The position numbers and the translations under genes are program-made. From Mycobacterium sp. DL440 (lineage in GTDB: Bacteria > Actinomycetota > Actinomycetes > Mycobacteriales > Mycobacteriaceae): a stretch of 64,000 bases of DNA. Under the pieces are notes generated by a model. That model was not told where the DNA came from. It ran no database searches and saw only the letters and a program-made list of their open reading frames with translations. The DNA lies in assembly GCF_011745145.1 (NCBI RefSeq), contig NZ_CP050191.1, positions 1,774,481 through 1,838,480 of the forward strand. The letters run 5' to 3'. Positions 1 through 8,317 of the stretch are shown here, piece by piece. Position 1 is the stretch's first letter; the number at the start of each line of letters is the position of its first letter.

Positions 1-639
1 CGCATCGGTCACTTCGTGGAGGCGCAGATCCTGCAGAGCCTGGGTGTGGATTACATCGACGAGTCCGAGGTGCTCACCCCGGCCGATTACGCCAACCACA
101 TCGACAAGTGGAAGTTCACGGTGCCGTTCGTCTGCGGTGCGACCAACCTGGGTGAGGCGCTGCGTCGCCTGACCGAGGGTGCGGCGATGATCCGTTCCAA
201 GGGTGAGGCCGGCACCGGGGATGTCTCCAACGCCACCACCCACATGCGCAAGATCGGCGGCGAGATCCGCCGGCTGACCTCGATGAGTGAAGACGAGCTG
301 TACGTGGCGGCCAAGGAGCTGCAGGCCCCGTATGACCTGGTGGCGGAGGTGGCTCGGGCCGGCAAGTTGCCGGTGACGATGTTCACCGCGGGCGGTATCG
401 CCACCCCGGCGGATGCGGCGATGATGATGCAGCTCGGCGCCGAGGGTGTGTTCGTGGGTTCGGGCATCTTCAAGTCGGGTAACCCCGCGCAGCGTGCTGC
501 CGCGATCGTGAAGGCCACCACGTTCTACGACGATCCTGATGTGTTGGCCAAGGTGTCGCGTGGTCTGGGTGAGGCCATGGTCGGCATCAATGTCGAGGAC
601 ATCGCCCAGCCGCACCGCCTCGCTGAACGCGGCTGGTAA
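1..639 (+). CDS. pdxS: Pyridoxal 5'-phosphate synthase lyase subunit PdxS (5' truncated by window)
   Basis: PdxS is the TIM-barrel subunit that makes pyridoxal 5'-phosphate from ribose 5-phosphate, glyceraldehyde 3-phosphate and ammonia supplied by PdxT. The frame is open from base 1, so about the last 212 residues of a roughly 300-residue protein are present and the N-terminal part with the first catalytic lysine lies outside. The segment [11 protein letters not shown] carries the second conserved lysine. The phosphate-binding pieces FTAGGIATP and [10 protein letters not shown] are intact. It lies upstream of a thioesterase and pdxT, the order of Rv2606c-Rv2605c-Rv2604c in M. tuberculosis. 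Confidence 0.97.
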   Translation, partial: RIGHFVEAQILQSLGVDYIDESEVLTPADYANHIDKWKFTVPFVCGATNLGEALRRLTEGAAMIRSKGEAGTGDVSNATTHMRKIGGEIRRLTSMSEDELYVAAKELQAPYDLVAEVARAGKLPVTMFTAGGIATPADAAMMMQLGAEGVFVGSGIFKSGNPAQRAAAIVKATTFYDDPDVLAKVSRGLGEAMVGINVEDIAQPHRLAERGW

Positions 640-648
640 ATACCTCAT

Positions 649-1497
649 ATGGCGATTGAAGAGATCCTCGATCTGGAGCAGCTCGAGGTCAACATCTATC
701 GCGGCGGGGTCTTCAGCCCCGAGAGCGGCTTCCTGCAGCGCACCTTCGGCGGTCACGTGGCCGGCCAGTCGCTGGTTTCGGCGGTCCGCACGGTGGAGCC
801 GACGTTCCAGGTGCACTCCCTGCACGGCTACTTTCTGCGGCCGGGTGACGCCAGGGCACCGTCGGTGTACATCGTCGAGCGCATCCGCGACGGCGGCTCG
901 TTCTGCACCCGTCGGGTCAGTGCGATCCAGCACGGCGAGACCATCTTCACGATGTCGGCGTCCTTTCAGACCGACCAGACCGGCATCGAGCATCAGGACG
1001 CGATGCCGGAGGCGCCCGGGCCCGATGATCTGCCTGGGTTCCGGTCCGGGGGAGCGTTCGACGACGCCGGCTTCGCGCAGTTTGCCGAATGGGACGTCCG
1101 TATCGTTCCGCGGGACCTGGTGACGCGGATTCCTGGCAAAGCCTCTCAGCAGCAGGTGTGGTTCCGCCACCGCGACCCGCTGCCCGACGATCATGTGCTG
1201 CACATCTGCGCGCTGGCCTACATGAGCGATCTGACGCTGCTGGGTTCGGCCCAGGTCAACCACCTCGACGTGCGCAAGCAGCTGATGGTGGCCTCGCTGG
1301 ACCACGCCATGTGGTTCATGAGGCCGTTCCGTGCCGATGAATGGTTGCTCTACGACCAGTCCTCACCCTCGGCCTGCGGCGGGCGTTCGCTGACCCAGGG
1401 CAAGATCTTCAACCGCTACGGCGAGATGGTCGCCGCGGTGATGCAAGAGGGACTGACCCGCTTCCAGCGGAAATCCACCCCGGCGGAGGGCTCGTGA
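649..1497 (+). CDS. tesB2: Acyl-CoA thioesterase II (TesB family)
   Basis: This 282-residue protein has the length and double-hotdog pattern of TesB-type thioesterases, which hydrolyse acyl-CoA to free fatty acid and CoA. Typical family segments are [10 protein letters not shown] near residue 30, [12 protein letters not shown] near 58 and [11 protein letters not shown] near 86. The ATG follows the pdxS stop by nine bases, and the gene runs directly into pdxT, so the three are probably co-transcribed. This matches Rv2605c between snzP and snoP in M. tuberculosis. Why a thioesterase sits inside the vitamin B6 operon is not evident from the sequence. Substrate chain length cannot be read. Confidence 0.93.
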   Translation: MAIEEILDLEQLEVNIYRGGVFSPESGFLQRTFGGHVAGQSLVSAVRTVEPTFQVHSLHGYFLRPGDARAPSVYIVERIRDGGSFCTRRVSAIQHGETIFTMSASFQTDQTGIEHQDAMPEAPGPDDLPGFRSGGAFDDAGFAQFAEWDVRIVPRDLVTRIPGKASQQQVWFRHRDPLPDDHVLHICALAYMSDLTLLGSAQVNHLDVRKQLMVASLDHAMWFMRPFRADEWLLYDQSSPSACGGRSLTQGKIFNRYGEMVAAVMQEGLTRFQRKSTPAEGS

Positions 1498-1540
1498 CCC
1501 TCTGGGTCGGGGTGGGCTCGTGAGCCCCCGGGTCGGGGTG
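1489..1540 (+). repeat. 26-bp tandem duplication across the tesB/pdxT junction
   Basis: Two directly adjacent 26-base units, 1489-1514 and 1515-1540, match at 23 of 26 positions. Each contains GGCTCGTGA followed by GGGTCGGGGTG. The first unit carries the tesB stop and a GTG at 1494; the second carries the pdxT GTG start at 1520. The start region of pdxT therefore appears to have been duplicated. Confidence 0.85.
1494..1523 (+). other. Possible nine-codon bridging mini-ORF
   Basis: From the duplicated GTG at 1494 a nine-codon frame (V-T-L-W-V-G-V-G-S) ends at a TGA that overlaps the pdxT GTG in a GTGA junction. Its start overlaps the tesB TGA in the same way. It could couple translation of tesB to pdxT, or be a passive by-product of the duplication. 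No independent evidence of translation exists. Confidence 0.3.
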
Positions 1541-2101
1541 CTCGCGCTACAGGGCGACACTCGCGAGCATCTGGCTGCACTGCGTGCGGCCGGGGCCGAG
1601 GCCGGAACCGTGCGGCGGCTTTCCGAACTCGACGCGGTCGATGCCCTGGTGATCCCCGGCGGGGAATCCACGGCGATGAGCCACCTGCTGCGCGAATTCG
1701 AACTGCTCGAGCCGCTGCGGGCGCGGATCGCCGCGGGGTTGCCCTGTTACGGCTCCTGCGCCGGAATGATCCTGCTGGCCACCGAGATCAGGGACGCCGG
1801 CACCAGCGGGCGGGAGGCCGTTCCTCTGGCTGGCATCGATATGACGGTGCGGCGCAACGCCTTTGGTCGTCAGGTCGATTCCTTCGAGGGGGACATCGAC
1901 TTCGAGGGGCTCGACACCGCGGTGCATGCGGTGTTCATCCGGGCGCCGTGGGTCGAGCGGGTTGGACCCGACGTCAAGGTGTTGGCCCGCGCCGCCGATC
2001 ACATCGTGGCGGTGCGGCAGGGTTCGATGCTGGCGACGTCCTTTCACCCGGAGATGACCGGGGACCGTCGCATCCACAAACTGTTCGTCGATTCGCTCTG
2101 A
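1520..2101 (+). CDS. pdxT: Pyridoxal 5'-phosphate synthase glutaminase subunit PdxT
   Basis: PdxT hydrolyses glutamine and channels ammonia to PdxS. The 193-residue protein begins with the family's GVLALQGD, has the nucleophile region [10 protein letters not shown] (Cys80), a PGGEST oxyanion-region motif near residue 46, and the C-terminal SFHPE with the His176/Glu178 pair of the class-I-like triad. The start is the GTG at 1520 in the second unit of a 26-bp duplication; the upstream GTG at 1494 is in the same frame but reaches a TGA after nine codons. It is the partner of pdxS in the same operon. Confidence 0.97.
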   Translation: MSPRVGVLALQGDTREHLAALRAAGAEAGTVRRLSELDAVDALVIPGGESTAMSHLLREFELLEPLRARIAAGLPCYGSCAGMILLATEIRDAGTSGREAVPLAGIDMTVRRNAFGRQVDSFEGDIDFEGLDTAVHAVFIRAPWVERVGPDVKVLARAADHIVAVRQGSMLATSFHPEMTGDRRIHKLFVDSL

Positions 2102-2162
2102 CCCCAGCAAACCCACGGCGGCCACATAGCTCAGTCATAGCCGGCGCCGACTTAATGGATGT

Positions 2163-4094
2163 GTGACGACGACGTTGGAGGATGCCTCCACCGAGCCTGC
2201 CCTCGAAGCCCCGCGAAGCACCCCGCGGATCGCTCGTGAGCGTCTGGCGCTGCCCGCTCTGCTGGCCGCGACGGCGCTGGCCTACCTGTGGAACATCACC
2301 GTCAACGGGATGGGCAACGACTTCTACGCGGCCTCGGCCTGGGCCGGCTCACTGAACTGGGAGGCACTCCTCTTCGGTTCACTGGATCCGGCCAACTTCA
2401 TCACCGTGGACAAGCCTCCGGTGTCCCAATGGGTGATGGGCCTGTCCGGCCAGCTGTTCGGGTTCAGCAGCGCCAGCATGCTCATCCCGGAAGCGTTGAT
2501 GGCCGTCGGCTCGGTTGCGCTGCTCTACGGGGCGGTCCGCCGGACCAGCGGCCCCCGCGCCGCGCTGCTGGCAGGTGCCGTGCTGGCGCTCATGCCGGTG
2601 ACGGCGTTGATGTTCCGGTTCAACAATCCCGACGCGGTGATGGTCCTGTTGATGGCGGCCGCAGCCTACTGTGCGGTGCGGGCACTGGAGCACCACCGCG
2701 GACGCGAGGAGCAAAACCGGTACGGCGCCCGCTGGATGGCGCTCGCCGGTGTCGCGCTCGGGTTCGCGTTCCTGGCCAAGATGCTCGAAGGCCTGATGGT
2801 CATGCCTGCCATCGGGCTGGTCTACCTGATCGCCGCGCCGGTAGCGCTGCGTCGCCGGCTGCTCCACCTGCTGGGCTCGCTACTCGCGTTCCTTGCGTCA
2901 TCGGGCTGGTTCGTGCTGCTGACCCTGATGTGGCCGTCCTCTTCGCGGCCGTACCTCGCGGGATCCACCGACAACAACTTCATGAATCTGGTGTTGGGCT
3001 ACAACGGGTTCGGCCGGGTTCTCGGTCACAACCGCTACGGCACGCACGTCGACGTCGACCCGGTGGCCCCCGCAGGCCGGCATCACGGTGGCTTCGGCGG
3101 ATTCGGCAACCAGACTCAGGGGCTGCCGCGATTGTTCACCGGTGAGTTCGGTTTCGAGATCGGCTGGCTGGTGCCTGCTGCCCTGCTGGCGGTGGTGCTG
3201 GTGCTGGTGTCACGGGGTCGCGCACCGCGCACCGACATCGTGCGGGCCGGGGCGATCCTGTTCGGCACCTGGCTGGTGATCGACGGCCTGGTGCTGAGCT
3301 TCATGAAGACCAACGTGCACCCGTACTACTGTCTGTCCCTGGCGCCCGCGGTCGCGGCGATGTTCGCGATCGGTGTCCACGAAATGTGGCGCCGGCGCGA
3401 TGACCGGCTGGGCCAGGTCGGTTTGGCCACCATGCTTCTGGGTGCCGGGGTGTGGAGCTTCTGGATCCTGGCCCGCAACGCTTCCTGGCTGCCGCCGCTG
3501 CGGTGGACGATCTTGGTGGTGGCCGTGGCGGCCACCACGGTCCTGCTCTGGGCGCTGCGCGCTGGGTACCGCGCCGTGGCGATCATCGCGCTCGCGGTCG
3601 CACTGGCCGGTGGACTGGCCGGAACGACGGCCTATACCGTGGCCACCCTGGGACAGCCGCACACCGGAGGCGGCCCGAGCGTCGGACCCCCGGATCCCGA
3701 CGACGGCCACGGACACGGTTGGTATTCCGACAACCCCGAGGTGAACGCGATGCTGCGGGCCACCACCACCAAGTGGTCGGCAGCCATCAACCGGTCTGGG
3801 GCTGCGGCCGGCCTGGAATTGTCCACTGACACAGCGGTCATGGCGATCGGTGGCTTCACCGGAAGTGATCCGGTGCCGACGCTTCAGCAGTTCCAGACCT
3901 ATGTCGCCGACCGGCAGATCACCTACTACATCCTTGCGGAGCCCAAGGATCCCAAGTCGAACGGCGCCGGCCTCGGTGGGTTGTTCGGCAACAACTCGCA
4001 CACCGACATTTCCGACTGGGTGAAGGCGAACTTCATCTCGACCAAGGTGGGCTCGGACACGGTGTACGACTTGAGCGCGCCGCTCAGGAAATAG
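2163..4094 (+). CDS. PMT/ArnT-type membrane glycosyltransferase
   Basis: This 643-residue multi-pass protein resembles GT39/ArnT-like glycosyltransferases that use polyprenyl-phosphate sugars at the outer face of the membrane. After a short cytoplasmic N-terminus there are about a dozen hydrophobic segments up to residue ~495. The first loop contains NDFYAASAWAGS and ITVDKPP, where the family keeps its acidic catalytic residues. A His/Gly-rich loop (APAGRHHGGFGGFGNQ) lies near 300-315. The last ~140 residues form a soluble, presumably extracytoplasmic domain. The GTG start follows a 61-bp gap after pdxT. It overlaps the convergent SDR gene by 11 bp. Acceptor and sugar donor are unknown. Confidence 0.85.
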   Translation: MTTTLEDASTEPALEAPRSTPRIARERLALPALLAATALAYLWNITVNGMGNDFYAASAWAGSLNWEALLFGSLDPANFITVDKPPVSQWVMGLSGQLFGFSSASMLIPEALMAVGSVALLYGAVRRTSGPRAALLAGAVLALMPVTALMFRFNNPDAVMVLLMAAAAYCAVRALEHHRGREEQNRYGARWMALAGVALGFAFLAKMLEGLMVMPAIGLVYLIAAPVALRRRLLHLLGSLLAFLASSGWFVLLTLMWPSSSRPYLAGSTDNNFMNLVLGYNGFGRVLGHNRYGTHVDVDPVAPAGRHHGGFGGFGNQTQGLPRLFTGEFGFEIGWLVPAALLAVVLVLVSRGRAPRTDIVRAGAILFGTWLVIDGLVLSFMKTNVHPYYCLSLAPAVAAMFAIGVHEMWRRRDDRLGQVGLATMLLGAGVWSFWILARNASWLPPLRWTILVVAVAATTVLLWALRAGYRAVAIIALAVALAGGLAGTTAYTVATLGQPHTGGGPSVGPPDPDDGHGHGWYSDNPEVNAMLRATTTKWSAAINRSGAAAGLELSTDTAVMAIGGFTGSDPVPTLQQFQTYVADRQITYYILAEPKDPKSNGAGLGGLFGNNSHTDISDWVKANFISTKVGSDTVYDLSAPLRK

Positions 4095-4947
4095 GTGTCG
4101 CGCACAGGGATTCCGAAACCTCCCAGAGTCTTTCGGCCCGGTCCGGATCGGTGGCATAGGGTTCGGCATCGGTGCGCTCTGCGCAGTCAGCCAGGTACAG
4201 CCCGCCACGGCCGTCGAGGTCGGCGCTGGCGGCCGCCCAGACCTGGGTGGCCGCACCCTGCTCGGGCGTGGACACCTCGATGGCACGCGAGCGGGTCTGT
4301 CCGCTGACCGCGATGACATCTTCCCGCGACATGTGCCGGGCCAGGTTGGTGGCGACCATTCCCGGGTGCACGGCGAACGCGCGGATTCCCCGACCGCGAA
4401 GCCGTTGGTCGAGCGCGACGGCATGCAGGATGTTGGCGGTCTTGGCTGCGCCGTACGCGGCGAACTTGTCGTAATCGCGGCGCTCCCAGTTGGGATCATC
4501 CAGATCGACGTCATCGAGTCGATGGCCCTCGGAGGAGAGATTGACGATGCGGGTGCCCTCGACGAACTGTGGCCGCAATAGGTTTGTCAGCGCGAAGTGG
4601 CCCAGATGGTTTGTCCCGAACTGTGTTTCGAAGCCATCCTGGGTACGGCCGAACGGGGTGAACATCACCCCGGCGTTGTTCATCAGTACGTCGATCACCG
4701 GGGCGACCTCGGCGATCTGCGGTGCGGCCTGGCGAACACTGGTCAGGGAGGCGAGATCGATGACGACGCCGGACAGGTGCGCCGCGGGCATTTCGGTGAG
4801 GATGCGGTCACGGATGTTGGACAGTGCGTCGGCGTTGCGGGACGCCAACACCACGTGTGCTCCGGCCGAAGCCAGGGCGCGGGCGGACTCACGGCCCAGT
4901 CCGGAGGTGGCCCCGGTGATCACGATGGTCTTCCCACGCATGCTCAT
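4084..4947 (-). CDS. SDR-family oxidoreductase (retinol-dehydrogenase-like)
   Basis: A 287-residue classical short-chain dehydrogenase. It shows TGATSGLG (residues 11-18) for NAD(P) binding, the NNAG motif in LMNNAGVMF, and the catalytic YGAAK. The segment TQFGTNHLGHFALTNLL is typical of the retinol dehydrogenase/protochlorophyllide-reductase-like branch. It is the last gene of a leftward run (TetR, ALDH, CMD-like, HIBADH-like, SDR) in which neighbours overlap by four bases, so it is likely part of a single catabolic operon. The substrate is unknown. Its 3' end overlaps the glycosyltransferase gene on the other strand. Confidence 0.9.
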   Translation of the reverse strand: MSMRGKTIVITGATSGLGRESARALASAGAHVVLASRNADALSNIRDRILTEMPAAHLSGVVIDLASLTSVRQAAPQIAEVAPVIDVLMNNAGVMFTPFGRTQDGFETQFGTNHLGHFALTNLLRPQFVEGTRIVNLSSEGHRLDDVDLDDPNWERRDYDKFAAYGAAKTANILHAVALDQRLRGRGIRAFAVHPGMVATNLARHMSREDVIAVSGQTRSRAIEVSTPEQGAATQVWAAASADLDGRGGLYLADCAERTDAEPYATDPDRAERLWEVSESLCATPIS

Positions 4948-5834
4948 CGGTGCTCGCCCTCGACGATCACGCCCGCCGCCTTCTCCATCGGTTTGATGAC
5001 GGAGGTGAAGTCGGATTCGGCACCTTCGGTGTTCAGCGTCTGCTCCCAGATCCGTTGCACGGTCGCGGCCATCTCGACCGGCAGGCCCAGGGAGGCAGCC
5101 TCATCCAGGTACAGTCCCACGTCCTTGGCCATCAAGCCGGTGGCGAACCCGTAGTCGAAGGTGCGGGGGAGTACCGCGCGCGGAAATTTGTCCCGGCTGG
5201 CGTGTGTCCCGCCAGACCCGGCATTGAGCACGTCGATCATCACGTCGGCGCTGAGTCCGGCCTTGACGCCCATCACCATCACCTCGGCGGTCGCGGCCAG
5301 GGTGGTGGCAGCCATCAGGTTGTTGATCAGCTTCATGGTTTGTGCGGCGCCGGGCTGTTCGGAGACGAAGATCGCCCGGCCAAGTGCCTCGAAAACCGTG
5401 GCCAGCGCATCGAATTCGGCGGGCGGACCGGACACCATCACCGCCAGGGTGCCGGCCCGGGCGCCGTGCATCCCGCCGCTGACCGGGCTGTCCAGCGCGG
5501 CAATGCCTTGTGCGGCCAGAACGGCGTGATTGCGTTGCGCCGCCTCGCCTCCCACCGTGGACAGGTCCACGAAGCGCTTGACAAGGGACCCGGCCGCGAC
5601 GTCGGTCACCACGGCCTCGGAGATCTGCGGGGTGGGCAGACTGGCCAATATCGTCTCGGTGCGGTCCGCCACCTCGCGCACCGAAGTGGCCGGCTGGGCG
5701 CCCAGCGCGGTCGCCTTGGCGAGCACGTCCTTGCGGACATCGAAGGCCACCACCGGAAATCCCGCCGTCAGCAGCCGATTCATCATGGGCCACCCCATGT
5801 TGCCCAGTCCGATGAAACCGATCTCGGGATTCAC
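4944..5834 (-). CDS. NAD(P)-dependent beta-hydroxyacid dehydrogenase-like protein
   Basis: This 296-residue protein belongs to the 3-hydroxyisobutyrate/6-phosphogluconate dehydrogenase superfamily. GFIGLGNMGWPM at the N-terminus is the dinucleotide site, DSPVSGGMHGARAGTLA near residue 115 is the substrate loop, and KLINN in the following helix holds the usual catalytic lysine. Family members reduce or oxidise hydroxyacid/semialdehyde pairs; some homologues are imine reductases. ATGA overlaps with the SDR downstream and the CMD-like gene upstream indicate translational coupling. Context suggests processing of an aldehyde or hydroxyacid intermediate. Confidence 0.9.
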   Translation of the reverse strand: MNPEIGFIGLGNMGWPMMNRLLTAGFPVVAFDVRKDVLAKATALGAQPATSVREVADRTETILASLPTPQISEAVVTDVAAGSLVKRFVDLSTVGGEAAQRNHAVLAAQGIAALDSPVSGGMHGARAGTLAVMVSGPPAEFDALATVFEALGRAIFVSEQPGAAQTMKLINNLMAATTLAATAEVMVMGVKAGLSADVMIDVLNAGSGGTHASRDKFPRAVLPRTFDYGFATGLMAKDVGLYLDEAASLGLPVEMAATVQRIWEQTLNTEGAESDFTSVIKPMEKAAGVIVEGEHR

Positions 5835-6217
5835 GCACGCTCCTCGTCGAGGTCGGCGAACACGGCGCGGGCCAACCGGAAGCTGTCGACCGCGGCCGGG
5901 ATGCCCGCGTAGATGCCGACCTGCAGGAAGATCTCGCAGATCTCCTCGCGGGTGACACCGTTGGTGAGCGCGCCGCGGATGTGCGTGCTCAACTCGTTCG
6001 GCCGGTTGAGTACCGCGATCATCGCCAGGTTCAGCATGCTGCGGGTCTTCAGTTCCAGGCCCTCACGACCCCACACCGCACCCCAACAGTATTCGGTGAC
6101 CAGGTCCTGCAGCGGCTTGGAGAATGCGTCGACGTTTCCGGCCGCCTTGCGGACATACTCCTCACCGAGGACCGCTGTGCGGATCGCCAATCCCTTGTCG
6201 TACGTGTCTTGATCCAT
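5831..6217 (-). CDS. Carboxymuconolactone decarboxylase-family protein
   Basis: A 128-residue all-helical protein of the PcaC-like carboxymuconolactone decarboxylase family. The conserved core LNRPNELSTHIRGALTNG is followed by EEICEIFLQVGIYAGIPAA. It lacks a CxxC pair, so an AhpD-type peroxidatic role is not supported. In aromatic catabolism such proteins decarboxylate gamma-carboxymuconolactone, but many stand-alone members have unknown roles. It overlaps the downstream dehydrogenase by four bases and follows the ALDH gene after a short gap. Confidence 0.88.
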   Translation of the reverse strand: MDQDTYDKGLAIRTAVLGEEYVRKAAGNVDAFSKPLQDLVTEYCWGAVWGREGLELKTRSMLNLAMIAVLNRPNELSTHIRGALTNGVTREEICEIFLQVGIYAGIPAAVDSFRLARAVFADLDEERA

Positions 6218-6256
6218 TGCGTGCCTTTCAGTAGTTCGAGCAGTAGCTCGGGCAGA

Positions 6257-7613
6257 TCACAGGGCCACCACAACCGTCTTGGTGGCTGTCACGGCATCGA
6301 GTGCCTCGTAACCTTTTTCGCGGCCGTATCCGGACTTCTTGAAGCCACCGAACGGCAGCTCGACGCCGCCACCGGCGCCGTACGTGTTGACGTACACCTG
6401 CCCGGCGACCACCTCGGCGGCCAGTCGGTGCGCCCGGGACAGATCTCGCGTCCACAGTGCTGCCAGCAAGGCGTACTCGGTTCCGTTGGCCAGCGCGACC
6501 GCCTCCTGCTCGTCGTGAAAGCTGTTGACGGTCAGTGCCGGGCCGAAGATCTCCTGCTGGGCGATGGGCGATGGGCGAGGCCGGGTCGACGGCGTCGATC
6601 ACCGTAGGGGCAAAGTAGGCGCCGTCGCCGAGTTCCTGCTCGTGCGGGGGTGCACCGCCGCAAAGGATTTCACCGGTGGTGTTGCCCGACACCAGAACGG
6701 TCACCCGCTGCTGCTGCCGGTGGGAGATCAGCGGACCCAGATCGCGATCGGCGATCCCGGGTCCCATGCTGACCTGCCGGAACCGGTCGAGAACCAGCTC
6801 CAGGAGCTCGTCGTGGATTCCTTCATCGACGAGCAATCGCGATCCGGCCGAACAGGTTTGCCCGGCATTCTGCAGGATCGCCTTGGTGATGAAGTCGGCT
6901 GCGCGGGGCAGATCGGCGTCGGCGAAAACAATCTGCGGCGATTTCCCACCGAGTTCCAGCACCACCGGAACCACCCGATCTGCGGCGGCCAGCGCGGCAC
7001 CGGCTTCGGCTCCGATCCCGGTGACCACGTTGACGATCCCGGCAGGCAATCCCACCTCAACGGCGAGTCGGGCGAACTCGACTGCGGTGCGGGGTGTTTC
7101 ATCGGCCGGCTTGACCACCACGGTGTTGCCTGTGGCGATCGCCGGTGCCACCGCCCGGGCGAGCAGCTGAATGGGGTAGTTCCAGGCGATGATGTGACCC
7201 GTCACGCCCAACGGCTCGCGCCGGGTGTAGACGTGCAGGTCCTCGGTCAGCGGGATGGTCTGGCCGTGGTAGCTGTCGATGGCGTGGCCGTAGAACCGGA
7301 AATATCGTGCGGCCACGGTGATGTCGGTTCGGGCCTGGCTCAGCGGCTTGCCAGTGTCCTCACATTCCAGCAGCGCCAGCCTTTCCCTGTGGCCGTCGAT
7401 GACATCGGCGATCGCGACGAGCGCTTCGCAGCGGTGCGCGGGCGCGGTCTTGCGCCACCCGACGAATGCCCGCCGCGCAGCGGTGACCGCCCGGTCGATC
7501 TCGTCGGGACCGCCGCGTGCCACTGCGCCGATCGACCGTCCCGTGGCGGGATCGATGTTGTCGTACTGCTGAGCCGAGGGCACCGACGTGCCGTCGATGA
7601 ATGATTCGGTCAT
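6257..7613 (-). pseudogene. NAD-dependent aldehyde dehydrogenase, frameshifted by a 7-bp duplication
   Basis: The gene encodes a full-length ALDH split between two frames. The N-terminal part (from ATG 7613) has WNYPIQLLARAVAPA, the ELGGKSPQIVF glutamate segment and NAGQTCSAGSRL with the catalytic cysteine. Near 6559-6578 the frame is lost, and the C-terminal part (AALWTRDLSRAHRL, VNTYGAGGGVELPFGGFKKS) continues in another frame to a TGA at 6257. Removing one 7-bp unit of the repeat restores the expected SPIAQQEIFGP. In the shifted frame translation would continue to a stop at 6228. Either the allele is inactive or repeat-variable, or the sequence contains an error here. The start overlaps the tetR stop region by four bases. 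Confidence 0.9.
6559..6578 (+). repeat. 7-bp tandem repeat (GGGCGAT x2.9) breaking the ALDH frame
   Basis: The plus strand reads GGGCGAT, GGGCGAT, GGGCGA. One unit fewer gives an uninterrupted ALDH. This is the exact site of the frame change. Confidence 0.9.
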
Positions 7614-8251
7614 CGCGGGCGCGCCCCGTCGAGGAACAGTCGCACCAAGGTCCGCATACGTTTGTCCAGGTCGTCAGGATCCCAGGACACACCCCAGAGT
7701 GCGCCGGTGGCGGGGCCGCCGACGACCATGCTCAAGAACGCGCCCCCGACCACCGCGGGATCGTCGATCTCGATGATTCCGGCCTCGGCGTGGCGGGCGA
7801 GGACCTCGGCGATGAACGTCAGCGCCGGCACGGTGCCCTGTTCGTACACGAGCCGGAACAGCCGGGGGAAGCGGTTGCCCTCCGCGTAGAGGATGCGCTG
7901 CAGTGCGATACCGGCCGGACTGGTGATGCCGGCCAACCGAATCCGGCCGATGGCGAGCAGGGTTTCCTCCAGGTCGTCGGTCTCGGTCGCGCGCAGCGTC
8001 TCGATGGGCACCAGCCACCGGTCCACCGCACGTTGCACGGAGGCTTCGAACAGGGCGGCCTTGTCGGGGTAGAGGCCATAGATGGTGCGCTTGGCCATAC
8101 CGGCTGCTGCCGCGATGCTCTCGACCGTGGACCGCTCGAATCCGTTGTCCAGGAAGACTTCCAGAGCGCAGTCGAGCAGTTCACGGTGCCGCTGCTCGGC
8201 CTGTTCCCGGGTCGGCCGGCCCGCGCGCGGCCTTGACGAACTCTGGGGCAT
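7610..8251 (-). CDS. TetR/AcrR-family transcriptional regulator
   Basis: A 213-residue one-component regulator. The N-terminal helix-turn-helix spans about residues 20-65 (ALEVFLDNGFERSTVESIAA, then MAKRTIYGLYPDKAALFEA), and the remainder is a helical ligand-binding domain. It heads the leftward cluster (ALDH to SDR) with a four-base overlap and diverges from the LuxE/LuxC-like pair across 66 bp. It most likely represses one or both transcripts in response to a substrate or acyl-CoA intermediate. The ligand cannot be inferred. Confidence 0.93.
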   Translation of the reverse strand: MPQSSSRPRAGRPTREQAEQRHRELLDCALEVFLDNGFERSTVESIAAAAGMAKRTIYGLYPDKAALFEASVQRAVDRWLVPIETLRATETDDLEETLLAIGRIRLAGITSPAGIALQRILYAEGNRFPRLFRLVYEQGTVPALTFIAEVLARHAEAGIIEIDDPAVVGGAFLSMVVGGPATGALWGVSWDPDDLDKRMRTLVRLFLDGARPR

Positions 8252-8265
8252 GAGCGCATAGTAGC

Positions 8266-8294
8266 ATTAATGAAACGCACTAGGTGCTATTAAT
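8266..8294. promoter_or_regulatory. Candidate TetR operator in the tetR/luxE-like divergent promoter
   Basis: The 66-bp gap is unusually AT-rich. Two ATTAAT hexamers (8266-8271, 8289-8294) flank an inverted repeat GCAC-TAG-GTGC (8277-8287). TATTAA at 8288-8293 could serve as a rightward -10. A clear AGGAG ribosome site lies at 8307-8311, before the ATG at 8318. The operator assignment is inferred from position and dyad symmetry. Confidence 0.45.
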
Positions 8295-8317
8295 TTGATT
8301 TCTTTCAGGAGCCACCT

